This document shows, in pieces, positions 52,763-62,327 of a DNA stretch of 64,000 nt. The stretch covers positions 1 to 64,000 of the forward strand of contig NZ_LQCI01000051.1 of NCBI RefSeq assembly GCF_001613935.1, given 5' to 3'. Every line of letters starts with the position of its first letter. Position 1 is the stretch's first letter. The position numbers and the translations under genes were made by a program. The notes beneath the pieces are model-generated. The model saw only the letters and a program-made list of their open reading frames with translations, was not told the DNA's origin and made no database searches. The DNA comes from Amycolatopsis regifaucium. Lineage in GTDB: Bacteria; Actinomycetota; Actinomycetes; Mycobacteriales; Pseudonocardiaceae.

Positions 52763-54024
52763 CTACGCGGCCCGGGGAACCACCGGCTCCGTCTCGTTCT
52801 CCGTGGTCGGCGCCTGCCCCGTCGGCTGAGCCGCCGCCGCACGTACCGAAGCGGGCGCCGTGGCCGCGGCGAAGGCGATGATCACCCCGAGCGGCACCAG
52901 CAGCACGTCAGCGCGGCACTGATCCCGAAGGTCTGCGCGAGCCAGCCGAAGATCGCCGGACCGGAGAGCACACCGGCGTTGTGCAGCGTGCTGTACCGCG
53001 CGATCGCGAGGCTGGTGTTGGACTTCGTGCCGTGCCCGACCGCGCTGGAGATGATCGGGATCGCCACGGCGAGCCCACAGCCCGCCATCGCGAGCCCGGC
53101 CAGGCCGAACCACACGCTCGGCACGGCGACGGCCACCAGCACTCCCGCGCCGGTCATCGCCATACTCCAGCGAACCAGGGCCACGGCACCGAACCGGCGG
53201 TGCAGCCGGTCACCGACGAGTCTCGTCCCGGTCTGCGCCACGATGAACGCGAAGTAGCCCAGCGACGCGATGTTCGCCGCCGCGCCGCGTTGCTCACTCA
53301 GGAAGACGCCGCCCCAGCTGGACACCGCGCCTTCGCAGAGCGCCACCGCCGCGCCGAGACCGCCGAGCACGATCACCGCGCGCGTCCAGCCGGACAGGAA
53401 GCCGACCTTCGCCGTCCGCTTCGAAGGAGGCGAAGCGGCAGGAGATTCCGTCAGCAGCCAACGGCCGCTGAACAGCGCGATGACGACGAGGAGCACCGAA
53501 ACGATCCAGAAATGCGAACTCAGCGACCATTCCGCGCGCACCGCCAGCACCGTACCGCCCGAGCCGAGCAACGCCCCGATCCCCCACACCGCGTGCAGGC
53601 TGTTGAGCACCGGCCGCCGTGCCCGCCGTTCCACTTCGACGCCCTGTGCGTTCATGGACACGTCGAGGAGACCGGCGATGACACCCCAGGTCAGCATGCC
53701 GAGACCGGCGGTGATCGCGTTCGGCATCACCGCCATCAGCGGCAGGAACCACGGCAGGACCAGGGAAGTGACGCGGATGACCGCGCGGCTGTCGAGGTGG
53801 TTCGACAGGTGTCCCGCCAGCTGCATGGCCACCAGGACCCCGACGGTCTGGGCGAGCAGCACCATGCCCAGTTCCGCGAAGTTCAATCCTAGTTCGATCC
53901 GCAGCTGCGGCACGCGCGCGAACCACGAGCCGAGCATGATCCCGACCATCAGGAAGATGCCGGAGATGGCGATCCGCTGGCGACGCACGTCCTTCACCGG
54001 ATGGGTTTCCTGCTCACTACTCAT
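52763..54024 (-). pseudogene. MFS transporter with a C-terminal frameshift
   Basis: Intact from ATG at 54024 to the last membrane segment: RRQRIAISGIFLMVGIMLGS, LPWFLPLMAVMPNAITAGLG, VLNSLHAVWGIGALLGSGGT, HNAGVLSGPAIFGWLAQTFG. After ISAAL the frame gives TCCWCRSG and stops at 52882; the natural end VLLVPLGVIIAFAAATAPAS, then ENETEPVVPRAA, is in the next frame to 52763. One indel near 52,903-52,910 in GC-rich sequence. Its start overlaps the stop of the upstream glycosyltransferase gene by eight bases. Confidence 0.75.
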
Positions 54025-55318
54025 CGCCGCTCGTCACACCGGACGCGTCGCCGAAGCCGGACTCGCCCGTCCAGCTGCCCACTTCCACGTGCGCGTTGAA
54101 CGGTTTGCCCTCGGCGTCGCGCATCGGTGGCCGCCGGTGCGCGAGGTGCAGGAAGACGTCGTCGTACTGGGTGACGTCGCCCGCCGCGGAGATGCGGTAG
54201 AGCATGTCTTCGTCCTCGCCGCCCCAACCCTTGTAGCGCTCGTCGAAGCCGCCGATGCGGTGGAAGATCTCCGGCCGCGTCCACAGACAGGCACCGGGCA
54301 CGTCACGCAGCAGCAGCCCGCGCGCCCCGGCCAGCGGCGCTTCCTGCGTGTTCTCGCCGCACCGCCGCTCGATCAGCCAGTCGCTCGACGGCGCGTCCAG
54401 CGAAAGCATCTCGGTGTGCGGCAGATGCGCGTCGCGCCGCTGGTCGATGAACCTGGCGTGGTTGCGCTCCAGGAATTCCCGGTCCACCAAGATGTCCGCG
54501 TCGAGCAGGCACAGGGTCCTGGCCGCGCCGAGGGTTTCGCGGACGCCCACGTTCAGCGTCCAGGACTTGTTGAACAGGCCCTTGCCCTCGATGTGCACGT
54601 AGTGGTCGGCCAGCGGCTGGACGATGTGCTTCCACCGCGGCTTTTCGTCGAATTCGACGACGGTGACCCGGTAACGGTCGGCAGGAAAGGTCTGGTCCTG
54701 CAAGGCGAGCAGGCAGGCGGTCAGGTTCCGGATCCGGCCCGCGCCGTCCCGATCGGACAGCGGGACGACGACGAGGATCTCGTCGCCGGTACCGGACGGC
54801 CGCGAGCGTACGCCGCGAGCGAGTTCTGTCAGCCGGTCGAGACCGGCGGGTTCGGCTTCCGGTTCGTAGAGCCTGCCGCGGAAATAGTTGATGTAGACGT
54901 TGTCGTCCGCCGCGTCGGCTTCATGACCCAGTTTCGTCGCCAGGTCGGGGTTTTCGTCGAGCAATGCGACGACACGCTCTTCGAGCCGACGTTCGGCGAA
55001 GGTGTCGGTCGGCCGCGCGACGAGCCGCCGGTATGCCGGATCGTGGCCGATGGCGGCTTCGAGCGGGTCGACCACGGCACGGTAGAAGCGTTCGCTGTGC
55101 ATCCAGTAATCGGCGGCGACGTCCGGCACGGCGGGATCGTTGGCCAGTACGACGTAACGGACGATCCGCCCCGCGAGGTCCGCGCTACCCGGCTCGGCCT
55201 TCCAATAAGCCGATGCCGAAGCGAACGTCTTGCCACCCGTGCGGGTCGGCCGGATCCGCATCGGATTGGTCGCCCGCAACACGCACATCGGACTGCAGTC
55301 ACAGGGATGCGGTTGCAC
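54017..55318 (-). CDS. GT2-like glycosyltransferase with galactosyltransferase-type C-terminus
   Basis: 433 residues; GTG at 55318 has GGAGG upstream and is preferred, with internal ATGs at 55288 and 55261 as alternatives. The transferase core is EILVVVPLSDRDGAGRIRNL, YRVTVVEFDEKPRWKHI, LCLLDADILVDREFLERNHA (DxD), PGACLWTRPEIFHRIGGFDE and RYKGWGGEDEDMLYRISAAG, the C-terminal signature of chondroitin/galactosyltransferase types. The N-terminal 150 residues are unknown. It is coupled to the MFS gene (eight-base overlap), so a sugar-containing product may be exported. Confidence 0.75.
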   Translation of the reverse strand: MQPHPCDCSPMCVLRATNPMRIRPTRTGGKTFASASAYWKAEPGSADLAGRIVRYVVLANDPAVPDVAADYWMHSERFYRAVVDPLEAAIGHDPAYRRLVARPTDTFAERRLEERVVALLDENPDLATKLGHEADAADDNVYINYFRGRLYEPEAEPAGLDRLTELARGVRSRPSGTGDEILVVVPLSDRDGAGRIRNLTACLLALQDQTFPADRYRVTVVEFDEKPRWKHIVQPLADHYVHIEGKGLFNKSWTLNVGVRETLGAARTLCLLDADILVDREFLERNHARFIDQRRDAHLPHTEMLSLDAPSSDWLIERRCGENTQEAPLAGARGLLLRDVPGACLWTRPEIFHRIGGFDERYKGWGGEDEDMLYRISAAGDVTQYDDVFLHLAHRRPPMRDAEGKPFNAHVEVGSWTGESGFGDASGVTSGDE

Positions 55319-55568
55319 TGCCCCTCCGTCCCTCGGTCTCCTCGCGATGACTCGGACACCGAGCGTGACAGTAGGCCGCAACGCGGAACGTCTTCTTGAT
55401 TGCCGACGATCTCGAAGATCCCGGCCGCGCCGCGGTGTCCATAAAGGACCGAGCACGGCGCAATCGAGGAGAGGTGGCGCACCGGGCGCGACCGATACCG
55501 TCGTTGACCGAGCAGAGGGCCGTTCCCCGCACGCGGAGCCGTGGCACCGCCCGAAACTCCCCCGGAAC

Positions 55569-55605
55569 GCTCAGCGTCCGCGCCGTGACCTCGCGGACGC
55601 TGAGC
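55569..55605. terminator. Hairpin terminator of the diaminobutyrate operon
   Basis: Perfect 14-bp inverted repeat (55569-55582 with 55592-55605; GCTCAGCGTCCGCG arm), 9-base loop, 83 bases past the aminotransferase stop. Confidence 0.75.
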
Positions 55606-55687
55606 GGGACGAGGTGCGCCTATCCCCGGCGGTCACGGAGACCCAAACGGCTCGCTCGGGAACCGTACCGACCACCCACGCCCCCGG

Positions 55688-57058
55688 CTACCGGACCGGA
55701 ACACACTGCTCGACGGCGTCGATCAGAATGGTGCCCGCGAGTTCGATCACCTCGGCGGTCACGGTGAGCGGGGGCATCAGGCGGAGCACGCTGTCGTCGC
55801 GGCCACCGAGCTCGATGATCAACCCTCGTCGCAGCGCGTATGCCTGGACAGCGCGCGCATATCCGCCCGCCGGATGTCCGTCGTGGGGGTCGGCCAGCTC
55901 GATCCCCCACATCAGGCCGAGACCGCGGACCTCGCGGACCCACGGATGATCGCTCACGGAGCGGAGCCGTTGTTCGAGCTGGTGCCCGCGGTGCCGGACA
56001 TTGCCCAGCACGTCGTCGCGCCGGACGATGTGGACGGCCGCGGTGCCCGCCGCGAACGCGGCCTGGTTGCCGCGGAACGTCCCCGAATGGGCACCGGGCG
56101 CCCAGCTGTCCAGTCGCTGGTCGTAGAAGATCACCGCCACCGGCAGGCCCATGCCGCTCAACGCCTTCGAAGCGATGATCACGTGGGGCTCGATGTCGTA
56201 CTGCTCGAACGCGAACCATGTCCCGGTCCGGCCGCAGCCGGTCTGCACCTCGTCGACCACCAGCGGGATGTCCAGCTCCGCCGTGAGTGCCCGGAGACGC
56301 CGGACGAAGTCGCGGTCGGCCGGTATGATGCCGCCTTCGCCCTGCACGAGCTCCACGATGACCGCGGCGGGCAGGGGAATCCCGCCGTTGGGGTCGCGCA
56401 GGGACCGCTCCAGCAATCCCACGCAGTTCGTCGCGCAGGTGTCCCGGGAGAGTCCGACGGGGCAGCGCGCACAGTAGGAGTACGGGAAGAAGTGCACGCC
56501 GGGCACGCCGTTGGCGATCGGTCGTTTCTGGGCGACGAGTCCGGTCAACGCCATCGCGGCGTGGCTCGAGCCGTGGAATCCGCCCTGGAAGGACACCAGG
56601 TCGCCACGTCCGGTCGCGGTCTTGCAGAGTTTGATCGCGGCGTCGACGGCGTTGGCGCCACCCGGGCCGCAGAAGTGCATCCGCATCCGCGAGCGCAGGC
56701 CGGGCGGCAGCATGGACAGCTGGGCGTCGATGAACTGGCGTTTGGCGGGCGTCGGGAAGTCCAGGCCGTGGGTCAGCACGCGCAGCTGCTCCGTGGCCGC
56801 GTGTACTACTTCGGGATGGTTGTGTCCCAGCGAAAGCACGCCCGCTCCGGCCAAGAAGTCGATGAAGACATTCCCGTCCACGTCCCACAGGTAGCTGCCG
56901 TCCCCGCCGGCGATCGCGATCGGCAGATTGCGCGGGTAGGCCCGCGCGTTGGATTCCCAGCGTCGCTGGTGTTCGAGGTATTCGGCCGAGCGAGGTCCTG
57001 GCAGATCGCCCTCGACCCGTGGCGTCAGCTCGGGTTTCGCCGTGGGGGTGTAGGTCAT
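55688..57058 (-). CDS. Diaminobutyrate--2-oxoglutarate aminotransferase-like (class III)
   Basis: 456 residues from ATG at 57058, overlapping the NRPS stop (ATGA). Class-III fold: FLAGAGVLSLGHNHPEVVHA, MHFCGPGGANAVDAAIKLCK, GDLVSFQGGFHGSSHAAMAL, DIPLVVDEVQTGCGRTGTWF (the Asp that binds PLP), and IIASKALSGMGLPVAVI with the PLP Lys. The pattern FCGPGGANAVDAAIKL is that of diaminobutyrate aminotransferases. It converts aspartate semialdehyde plus glutamate to L-2,4-diaminobutyrate, and here the aspartokinase and synthetase genes are in the same operon, which supports that substrate. Confidence 0.85.
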   Translation of the reverse strand: MTYTPTAKPELTPRVEGDLPGPRSAEYLEHQRRWESNARAYPRNLPIAIAGGDGSYLWDVDGNVFIDFLAGAGVLSLGHNHPEVVHAATEQLRVLTHGLDFPTPAKRQFIDAQLSMLPPGLRSRMRMHFCGPGGANAVDAAIKLCKTATGRGDLVSFQGGFHGSSHAAMALTGLVAQKRPIANGVPGVHFFPYSYCARCPVGLSRDTCATNCVGLLERSLRDPNGGIPLPAAVIVELVQGEGGIIPADRDFVRRLRALTAELDIPLVVDEVQTGCGRTGTWFAFEQYDIEPHVIIASKALSGMGLPVAVIFYDQRLDSWAPGAHSGTFRGNQAAFAAGTAAVHIVRRDDVLGNVRHRGHQLEQRLRSVSDHPWVREVRGLGLMWGIELADPHDGHPAGGYARAVQAYALRRGLIIELGGRDDSVLRLMPPLTVTAEVIELAGTILIDAVEQCVPVR

Positions 57059-60000
57059 GGCAGTCTCCTTGCCGCGGTGATCTCTTCCGCCGTGTCGAGT
57101 TCGACCGCCGGATTGGCGTGCCAGCGGGTCCACGCCGGGACCGCGGTCCCCTTCATCAGGAACGCGTCCGCTTCGGCGATCGCCCCCTCTTCCATCCTCA
57201 CTCCATAGTGGACGAAGGCGCCGGTGCCGAGCGTGCACGCGGCGCCGATGACGATGTGGTCGGATTTGAACGTGCCGTCCTCCAGTGAGTGCGCCTGAAG
57301 GACGGAGTGGAGGTTGAGCACGCAGTCGTCACCGATGCTCACCAGGGACTTTTCCGGAATGGCGGCACCGTCGTCGAAGACGCGGCGCCCGATACGGACG
57401 CCGAGGCAGCGCCAGATCACGTTCTTGAACGGCGTCCCGTCGAACAGGTTGAGGTAGCGGCCGGGGCTGAGCTTCCAGAAGCGTTCGTGTCGCCAGAAGA
57501 TCGGGTCGTAGATCGAGCAGAACCGCGGTCGCAGCGTCCGGAAACCCTGCACGCCGAGTTCGGCCAGTACGAGTAACGAGACCGAGAACAGCAGCATGGC
57601 CACGATCCCGCCGCCGACCGCGAAGGCGCCGAACCGGTCGTGGAGGGCGCCGGCGGCCGCCCCGATCAGCATCACGCCGAGCAGCTGAAGCCAGTGCACC
57701 AGCAGGTAGACGGCCATGGTGGCGGTGTTGTGCCGGTTCTTCGCCCTCAGGCCGCGGCGCAGCGCGTCTCCCGTGCCGAGGTGTTCGAACCCGGTGTCGC
57801 GGCGGACGGTCCGGGGGATCTCGAACGCGGGAGACCCGAGCAGGCCGACGTTCTCCCGGATCGGCCCGTCCAGGGGAACCAGGACCTTGGTGGCCAGCAG
57901 GCAGTTCCGGCCGACCCGCGCGCCGGGCGGATAGCCGATCTCGTTACCCAAGAACGCCTGCGGCGGGACGGAGGTCTGGCGCAGCCGGAACGACGAAGCG
58001 GAGAAGTCCGCGTTGAACAGCGACAAGCCGTCCGAGACCATCGTCCCCGTGCCGACCCTGCTGAGGAACGGCGTCTCGTGTTTGAGCTCGACCCCGAAGT
58101 TGGATCCGGTTTGTTCGACCTTCGACAGGTCGTATCCCAGCCCGCGCAGGTAGTGCACGATGTAGCTGCTGTCACCGAACAAGTAGGTGAACGAGCGCAG
58201 GTTGGTCAACCGCGCGATCACCCGCTGAATCGCGAAGTGCCTGCCGTACAGTGGATAGACCCGATCCGGCTGGAGAAACCGGTTGAGCAGGCGCGGGATC
58301 GTGAGGACGACCGCCAGCCCGGCGAACAGCGCCCCGAAGTACAGCAGCGCGGAATCGGCTATCCGGTCACGATAGAAGGCCCAGCTCGTGAAGTCCACCA
58401 CCGTCGTGAACCAGCGATCGAAGATCAGGTCCGCCCCGCCCAATGTGGCAGGAAGCGTCAGCAGGAGCAAAAGCAGGAGGCTGGACACGCAGAAGGCGAA
58501 GGGCCTGAATCGGCCGAGAGCGCGCGTCTCCAGTGCCCGATAGTCCACTGTGGAGGGGACGGCGGGCGATCCGTGCCAGCGTTCGCCATCGGGCACGGTC
58601 TGCCCGGCGTTGAGTGACGACGAGTGACCGAGCTGGGCGTCGTCGCCGAGCGCCGTGCCGATGTCGAGCACGGTCATCTCCCCGACGAACGCGTTGTCGC
58701 CGAGGGTGACCCGGCCGATCTGGATCCGGCCCGCCCTGGCGCGGTAGCACGGGAAGAAGGCGTCTTTCCGGATGACAGCCCCGGCGCCGACGCTGAGCAG
58801 GTCGGTGCAGACCGGCGCGTTCCTGGACAGGATCACGGCACCCTTGCCGATGTCCGCGCCGAGTGCCCTCAAGTAGAAGGAGTACAACGGCGTTCCGGTG
58901 AACAGCATCAGCGGGCTGAACCTGATCAACGTCTTGACCGTCCAGAAGCGCAGATAACCGGGACTCCAGAGCGGGATCTCCCCCGGTCTCCACCGTCCGA
59001 CGAGCGCCCATTTCGTCAGCACGGGCATCGTGGAAAGGACGACGAAGACGATGAGCCCGAGTCCGACCGAGCGCGCATAGCCGTCGGCGAGCCCGGTCGC
59101 CGCGGTGATCCAGGCGAATCCCCGGTCCAGGAGCCAGCCGGAACCCGCGGCATAGACGAGGAACGCCAGCAGCTGGAACAGTCCACAGAGGACGTAGGAC
59201 CCGGTACTGGCACGGTACGGTTCCTCGGCCCGTGCCACCGGGGCCCGGACCGCGTCAGGGAGCGACTCGGCGAGACGGCGAACGGTCGGGTTGAGGTACA
59301 CGTCTCTCGCCGACAACGGCGCGACGTCGCCACGTTCCCGGACCAGCGCGCAGAACTTGGCCACCAGGAGCGAGTCGGCGCCGTAGTCGGCGAAAACGTC
59401 GCCCGTGACCGAAATCCGATCGACGCCGAGGACTCGGCCCAGTTCCTCCGCGAGGCACTGTTCGGTCTCGGTGGCAGGCGCCACGTAGTCGGCGAGGCTC
59501 GCCGCCGCTCGCGGGTTGCTCGGTGCCGGCAGATGCTTGCGGTCGGCTTTGCCCGCCGGGGTCAGGGGGATGTGGTCGAGTTGTTCGAGATAGGCGGGCA
59601 CCATGTAGGCGGGCAGCAACTCCGCCAGACGGCGTCGCAGTTCACCGGCGTCGACACTCGCTCTGTCGCGGCGCAGGCAGTAGTAGGCGACCAGTTCGGT
59701 CCTCCCGGCTTCCGGATGGTGGGTGTCGACCACCGCCTGCGCGATTCCGGGGATCCGCAGCAGGACCGATTCGATCTCCGTGAGCTCGACGCGGTAGCCG
59801 CGGATCTTGACCTGCGTATCGGCACGACCGTGGTATTCGATTTCCCCTTCCGGGGTGATCCGGCCCAGGTCGCCGGTGCGGTAGATGCGACGGGACGGGT
59901 TGTGCCCGATGCCGACGAAGTCCGGGATGAACGCGCGCTCGGTCAGGTCGGGACGGTTCAGGTAGCCGCCGGCGAGCCCGACCCCGGCGATACCGATCTC

Positions 60001-61119
60001 CCCCAACTCGCCCGGGGCCAGTGCCCGCGGCTCGTCGGGATCGAGGATGACGACCGAGTAGGTGGGCAGCGGGACGCCGATCGTCACCGGCCGGTCCGGT
60101 CGCAGCACCGCCCAGGTCGCGGTGACGGTGGCCTCGGTCGGGCCGTAGACGTTGAGGAACCGCCGGTCCTGGCGATACCAGCGACGGACGAGGTCTTCGG
60201 GGCAGGCCTCACCGGACACCAGGAGGAACCGCAGTCGCGGCAAGTCCTCGTCGAGGCTGGCCAGCAGCGTCGGGACGCAGCACAACGCGGTGACGCCGTT
60301 GTCCCGCAGGAACTCGTGCAGTTCGTGGCCGACAAGGCTCGTGCCGCCGGGTTTCGGCACGAGGGTCGCGCCGGAGAGCAGCGGGACCCAGATCTCCTCG
60401 ACCGAGAAGTCGAACGCGATCGTCATGCCCTGGTAGACCCGATCGGTGCCCAGGATGCCGTAGACGTCCGCGGCGACCCGGACGAAGTTGCAGATCGCGG
60501 CGTGGTCGATCGTGACACCCTTGGGCTTTCCGGTCGAGCCGGACGTGTAGACGACATAGCAGAGTTCGTCCGCCGGGACACCCTTCTCGGCGGCACTGAG
60601 CCGTTCGCCCGACCTGGCCGCGATCCGGCCTTCGTCCTCGTCGAGGCAGAGCAGATCGACGCTGCCCGCCTCGAAGCGGTCCCGCAGCCCGGAGGTCGAA
60701 AGCACCAGCCGGACGCCGGCGTCCCGGACGATGTAGCCCAGCCGGTCGTCCGGGAATCCCGTGTCCAGCGGCACGTACGCCGCGTTGATCTTGAGGACGG
60801 CCAGCATCGCGACATAGGGACGCACCGGTTCGTCGAACAGCAGCCCGATCCGGTCGCCGGGCAGTACTCCGTGTTCTCGCAGATGACGGGCGAGGCGATT
60901 GGCCAGCTCGTCCAGCCCGGTGAAGGTGAGCTTCGTACTCCCGGCGTCGACGGCGAGGCGATCGCCGAGACCTTCGGCGCGCAAGCGGTCGCAGAGGCCC
61001 TCGTACAGCTGTTCCAGCCGCTCGCCCCGGTTCCACCGGATCTGCTGTTCGTGCCCGTCACAGGTCAGGACCAGACCGTCGGTGGTGAACAGCCCGGCGG
61101 GTTGAGCGTACGGGGTCAT
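57055..61119 (-). CDS. Pls-like membrane NRPS (A-T plus terminal membrane/hexapeptide domain)
   Basis: 1354 residues; ATG at 61119 overlaps the aspartokinase stop. Adenylation domain about 1-530 with YTSGSTGKPKGV (191-202), NVYGPTEATV (323-332), YRTGDLG (413-419), GRADTQVKIRGYRVE (431-445) and PAGK (521-524). Carrier domain near 550-610 with the pantetheine Ser in YGADSLLV (Ser 583). Residues 630-1354 hold about six membrane helices and three left-handed beta-helix-like acyltransferase repeats, the terminal domain of epsilon-polylysine synthetases; no ordinary C or TE domain. It builds a chain of one amino acid. Binding-site residues D237, F238, E241, C281, L300, S302, V324, V332, T333, K524; Glu 241 suits a basic side chain, and the operon points to diaminobutyrate. 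Confidence 0.88.
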   Translation of the reverse strand: MTPYAQPAGLFTTDGLVLTCDGHEQQIRWNRGERLEQLYEGLCDRLRAEGLGDRLAVDAGSTKLTFTGLDELANRLARHLREHGVLPGDRIGLLFDEPVRPYVAMLAVLKINAAYVPLDTGFPDDRLGYIVRDAGVRLVLSTSGLRDRFEAGSVDLLCLDEDEGRIAARSGERLSAAEKGVPADELCYVVYTSGSTGKPKGVTIDHAAICNFVRVAADVYGILGTDRVYQGMTIAFDFSVEEIWVPLLSGATLVPKPGGTSLVGHELHEFLRDNGVTALCCVPTLLASLDEDLPRLRFLLVSGEACPEDLVRRWYRQDRRFLNVYGPTEATVTATWAVLRPDRPVTIGVPLPTYSVVILDPDEPRALAPGELGEIGIAGVGLAGGYLNRPDLTERAFIPDFVGIGHNPSRRIYRTGDLGRITPEGEIEYHGRADTQVKIRGYRVELTEIESVLLRIPGIAQAVVDTHHPEAGRTELVAYYCLRRDRASVDAGELRRRLAELLPAYMVPAYLEQLDHIPLTPAGKADRKHLPAPSNPRAAASLADYVAPATETEQCLAEELGRVLGVDRISVTGDVFADYGADSLLVAKFCALVRERGDVAPLSARDVYLNPTVRRLAESLPDAVRAPVARAEEPYRASTGSYVLCGLFQLLAFLVYAAGSGWLLDRGFAWITAATGLADGYARSVGLGLIVFVVLSTMPVLTKWALVGRWRPGEIPLWSPGYLRFWTVKTLIRFSPLMLFTGTPLYSFYLRALGADIGKGAVILSRNAPVCTDLLSVGAGAVIRKDAFFPCYRARAGRIQIGRVTLGDNAFVGEMTVLDIGTALGDDAQLGHSSSLNAGQTVPDGERWHGSPAVPSTVDYRALETRALGRFRPFAFCVSSLLLLLLLTLPATLGGADLIFDRWFTTVVDFTSWAFYRDRIADSALLYFGALFAGLAVVLTIPRLLNRFLQPDRVYPLYGRHFAIQRVIARLTNLRSFTYLFGDSSYIVHYLRGLGYDLSKVEQTGSNFGVELKHETPFLSRVGTGTMVSDGLSLFNADFSASSFRLRQTSVPPQAFLGNEIGYPPGARVGRNCLLATKVLVPLDGPIRENVGLLGSPAFEIPRTVRRDTGFEHLGTGDALRRGLRAKNRHNTATMAVYLLVHWLQLLGVMLIGAAAGALHDRFGAFAVGGGIVAMLLFSVSLLVLAELGVQGFRTLRPRFCSIYDPIFWRHERFWKLSPGRYLNLFDGTPFKNVIWRCLGVRIGRRVFDDGAAIPEKSLVSIGDDCVLNLHSVLQAHSLEDGTFKSDHIVIGAACTLGTGAFVHYGVRMEEGAIAEADAFLMKGTAVPAWTRWHANPAVELDTAEEITAARRLP

Positions 61120-62327
61120 GTCCGGTCCTCGGCCAAGCCGAACGAGTCGTGCAGAGCCCGGACGGCCGTGTCGAGGGCGTCGGCCGGTATCACGGCGGTG
61201 AGCCGCGACTGCGAGGTCGTCATGGCCGGCACCGTGACGCGGTGATCGGCGAGGACGCGCAGCAACTCGGGCAGGCAGCCGGGTGGATCAAGCAGCGCCG
61301 TGCCCACCACGGAGACCGACCCGAGGTCCTCGAGAACCGTGGAACGGGCGCCCAACTCCATCGCGAGCTCGGCGATCGGTGCATCGAGCTGCTCCGAGCC
61401 GCGCACGGTGAACCGCAGTTCGCCGGGATCGGGCCAGCTCAGATTGTCCGCCTTCACCCCGCACCTGGCGAGCGTGGTGAGCACGCGGGCGTAGTGGTCC
61501 GCATCGGGCACCGACACCTCGACACGCACCAGCCGCACGTCGCGTTCATGCGCGATGCCGATGACCCGAGTGGCGCCCTCCGAAGACGGCTGCGCCGTGA
61601 CGACGGTGGAAGGTCCGGGGTTCGACGAATGCTTGACGCGCACCGCCACCCCGTGACGGCAGGCGAGTTCCACCGATCTGGGATGCAGCACGCGGGCGCC
61701 GAGACCGGCGAGTTCGATCATGACGTCGTAGGAAACCGTCCGGACCGGCCGGGTGTCCGGCACGATCCGGGGATCCGCGGTCCGCACACCGTGGACGTCG
61801 GTGCAGATCTCGCATTCGGATCCGCCGAGCGCGGCAGCGAGCGCCACCGCGGTGGTGTCGGAACCGCCCCGGCCCAGCGTCAGCAGCTCGCCGTTCGCGT
61901 CCCGCCCCTGGAACCCCGCGACGACGACGACCTGTTCGTCGCGCAGTCTCTCGGTGATCTTCGCGGGATCGACCCGCGCGATCGTTCCCGCTCCCGGCCG
62001 GCCGCACACCTCGATCCCTGCCTGGTCACCGGTCAGCGAGACGGCCTTGACCCCGCGCTCGGCCAGCGCCAAGGCCAGTACGGCCGCGGAGACCTGTTCA
62101 CCCGTCGCCATCAGCTGGTCCAGCTCCCGGGGAACCGGTGACTCGGCGAATTCCCCTGCCAAGGCGATCAGCTTGTCGGTGGTATCCCCCATCGCCGACA
62201 CGACCAGGACCACTCGATTCCCCGCTTCGACGAGCGTGGCCACGTCGGCGGCCACCTCGTTCACCATTCGCGGCGTGGCAAGCGACGAGCCCCCGTATTT
62301 TCGTATGACCAGTTTCTCGCTTCGCAT
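61116..62327 (-). CDS. Aspartokinase, first gene of the cationic polymer operon
   Basis: 403 residues. ATG at 62327 (MRSEKLVIRKYGGSS) is preferred because family members begin a few residues before KYGGSS; an ATG at 62381 adds an odd leader. Kinase core: VLVVSAMGDTTDKL, MATGEQVSAAVLALALAERG, LLTLGRGGSDTTAVALAAAL, CEICTDVHGVRTADPRIVPD. C-terminal ACT regulatory part: VRLVRVEVSVPDADHYARVL and STVLEDLGSVSVVGTALLDP. It makes aspartyl phosphate, the first step to aspartate semialdehyde and diaminobutyrate. A second, pathway-specific copy may escape lysine/threonine feedback, but that cannot be seen here. Confidence 0.88.
   Translation of the reverse strand: MRSEKLVIRKYGGSSLATPRMVNEVAADVATLVEAGNRVVLVVSAMGDTTDKLIALAGEFAESPVPRELDQLMATGEQVSAAVLALALAERGVKAVSLTGDQAGIEVCGRPGAGTIARVDPAKITERLRDEQVVVVAGFQGRDANGELLTLGRGGSDTTAVALAAALGGSECEICTDVHGVRTADPRIVPDTRPVRTVSYDVMIELAGLGARVLHPRSVELACRHGVAVRVKHSSNPGPSTVVTAQPSSEGATRVIGIAHERDVRLVRVEVSVPDADHYARVLTTLARCGVKADNLSWPDPGELRFTVRGSEQLDAPIAELAMELGARSTVLEDLGSVSVVGTALLDPPGCLPELLRVLADHRVTVPAMTTSQSRLTAVIPADALDTAVRALHDSFGLAEDRT

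Noticed and set aside
58624..61245. 873-codon plus-strand frame
   Set aside because: Antisense of the Pls-like synthetase; no motifs of its own.
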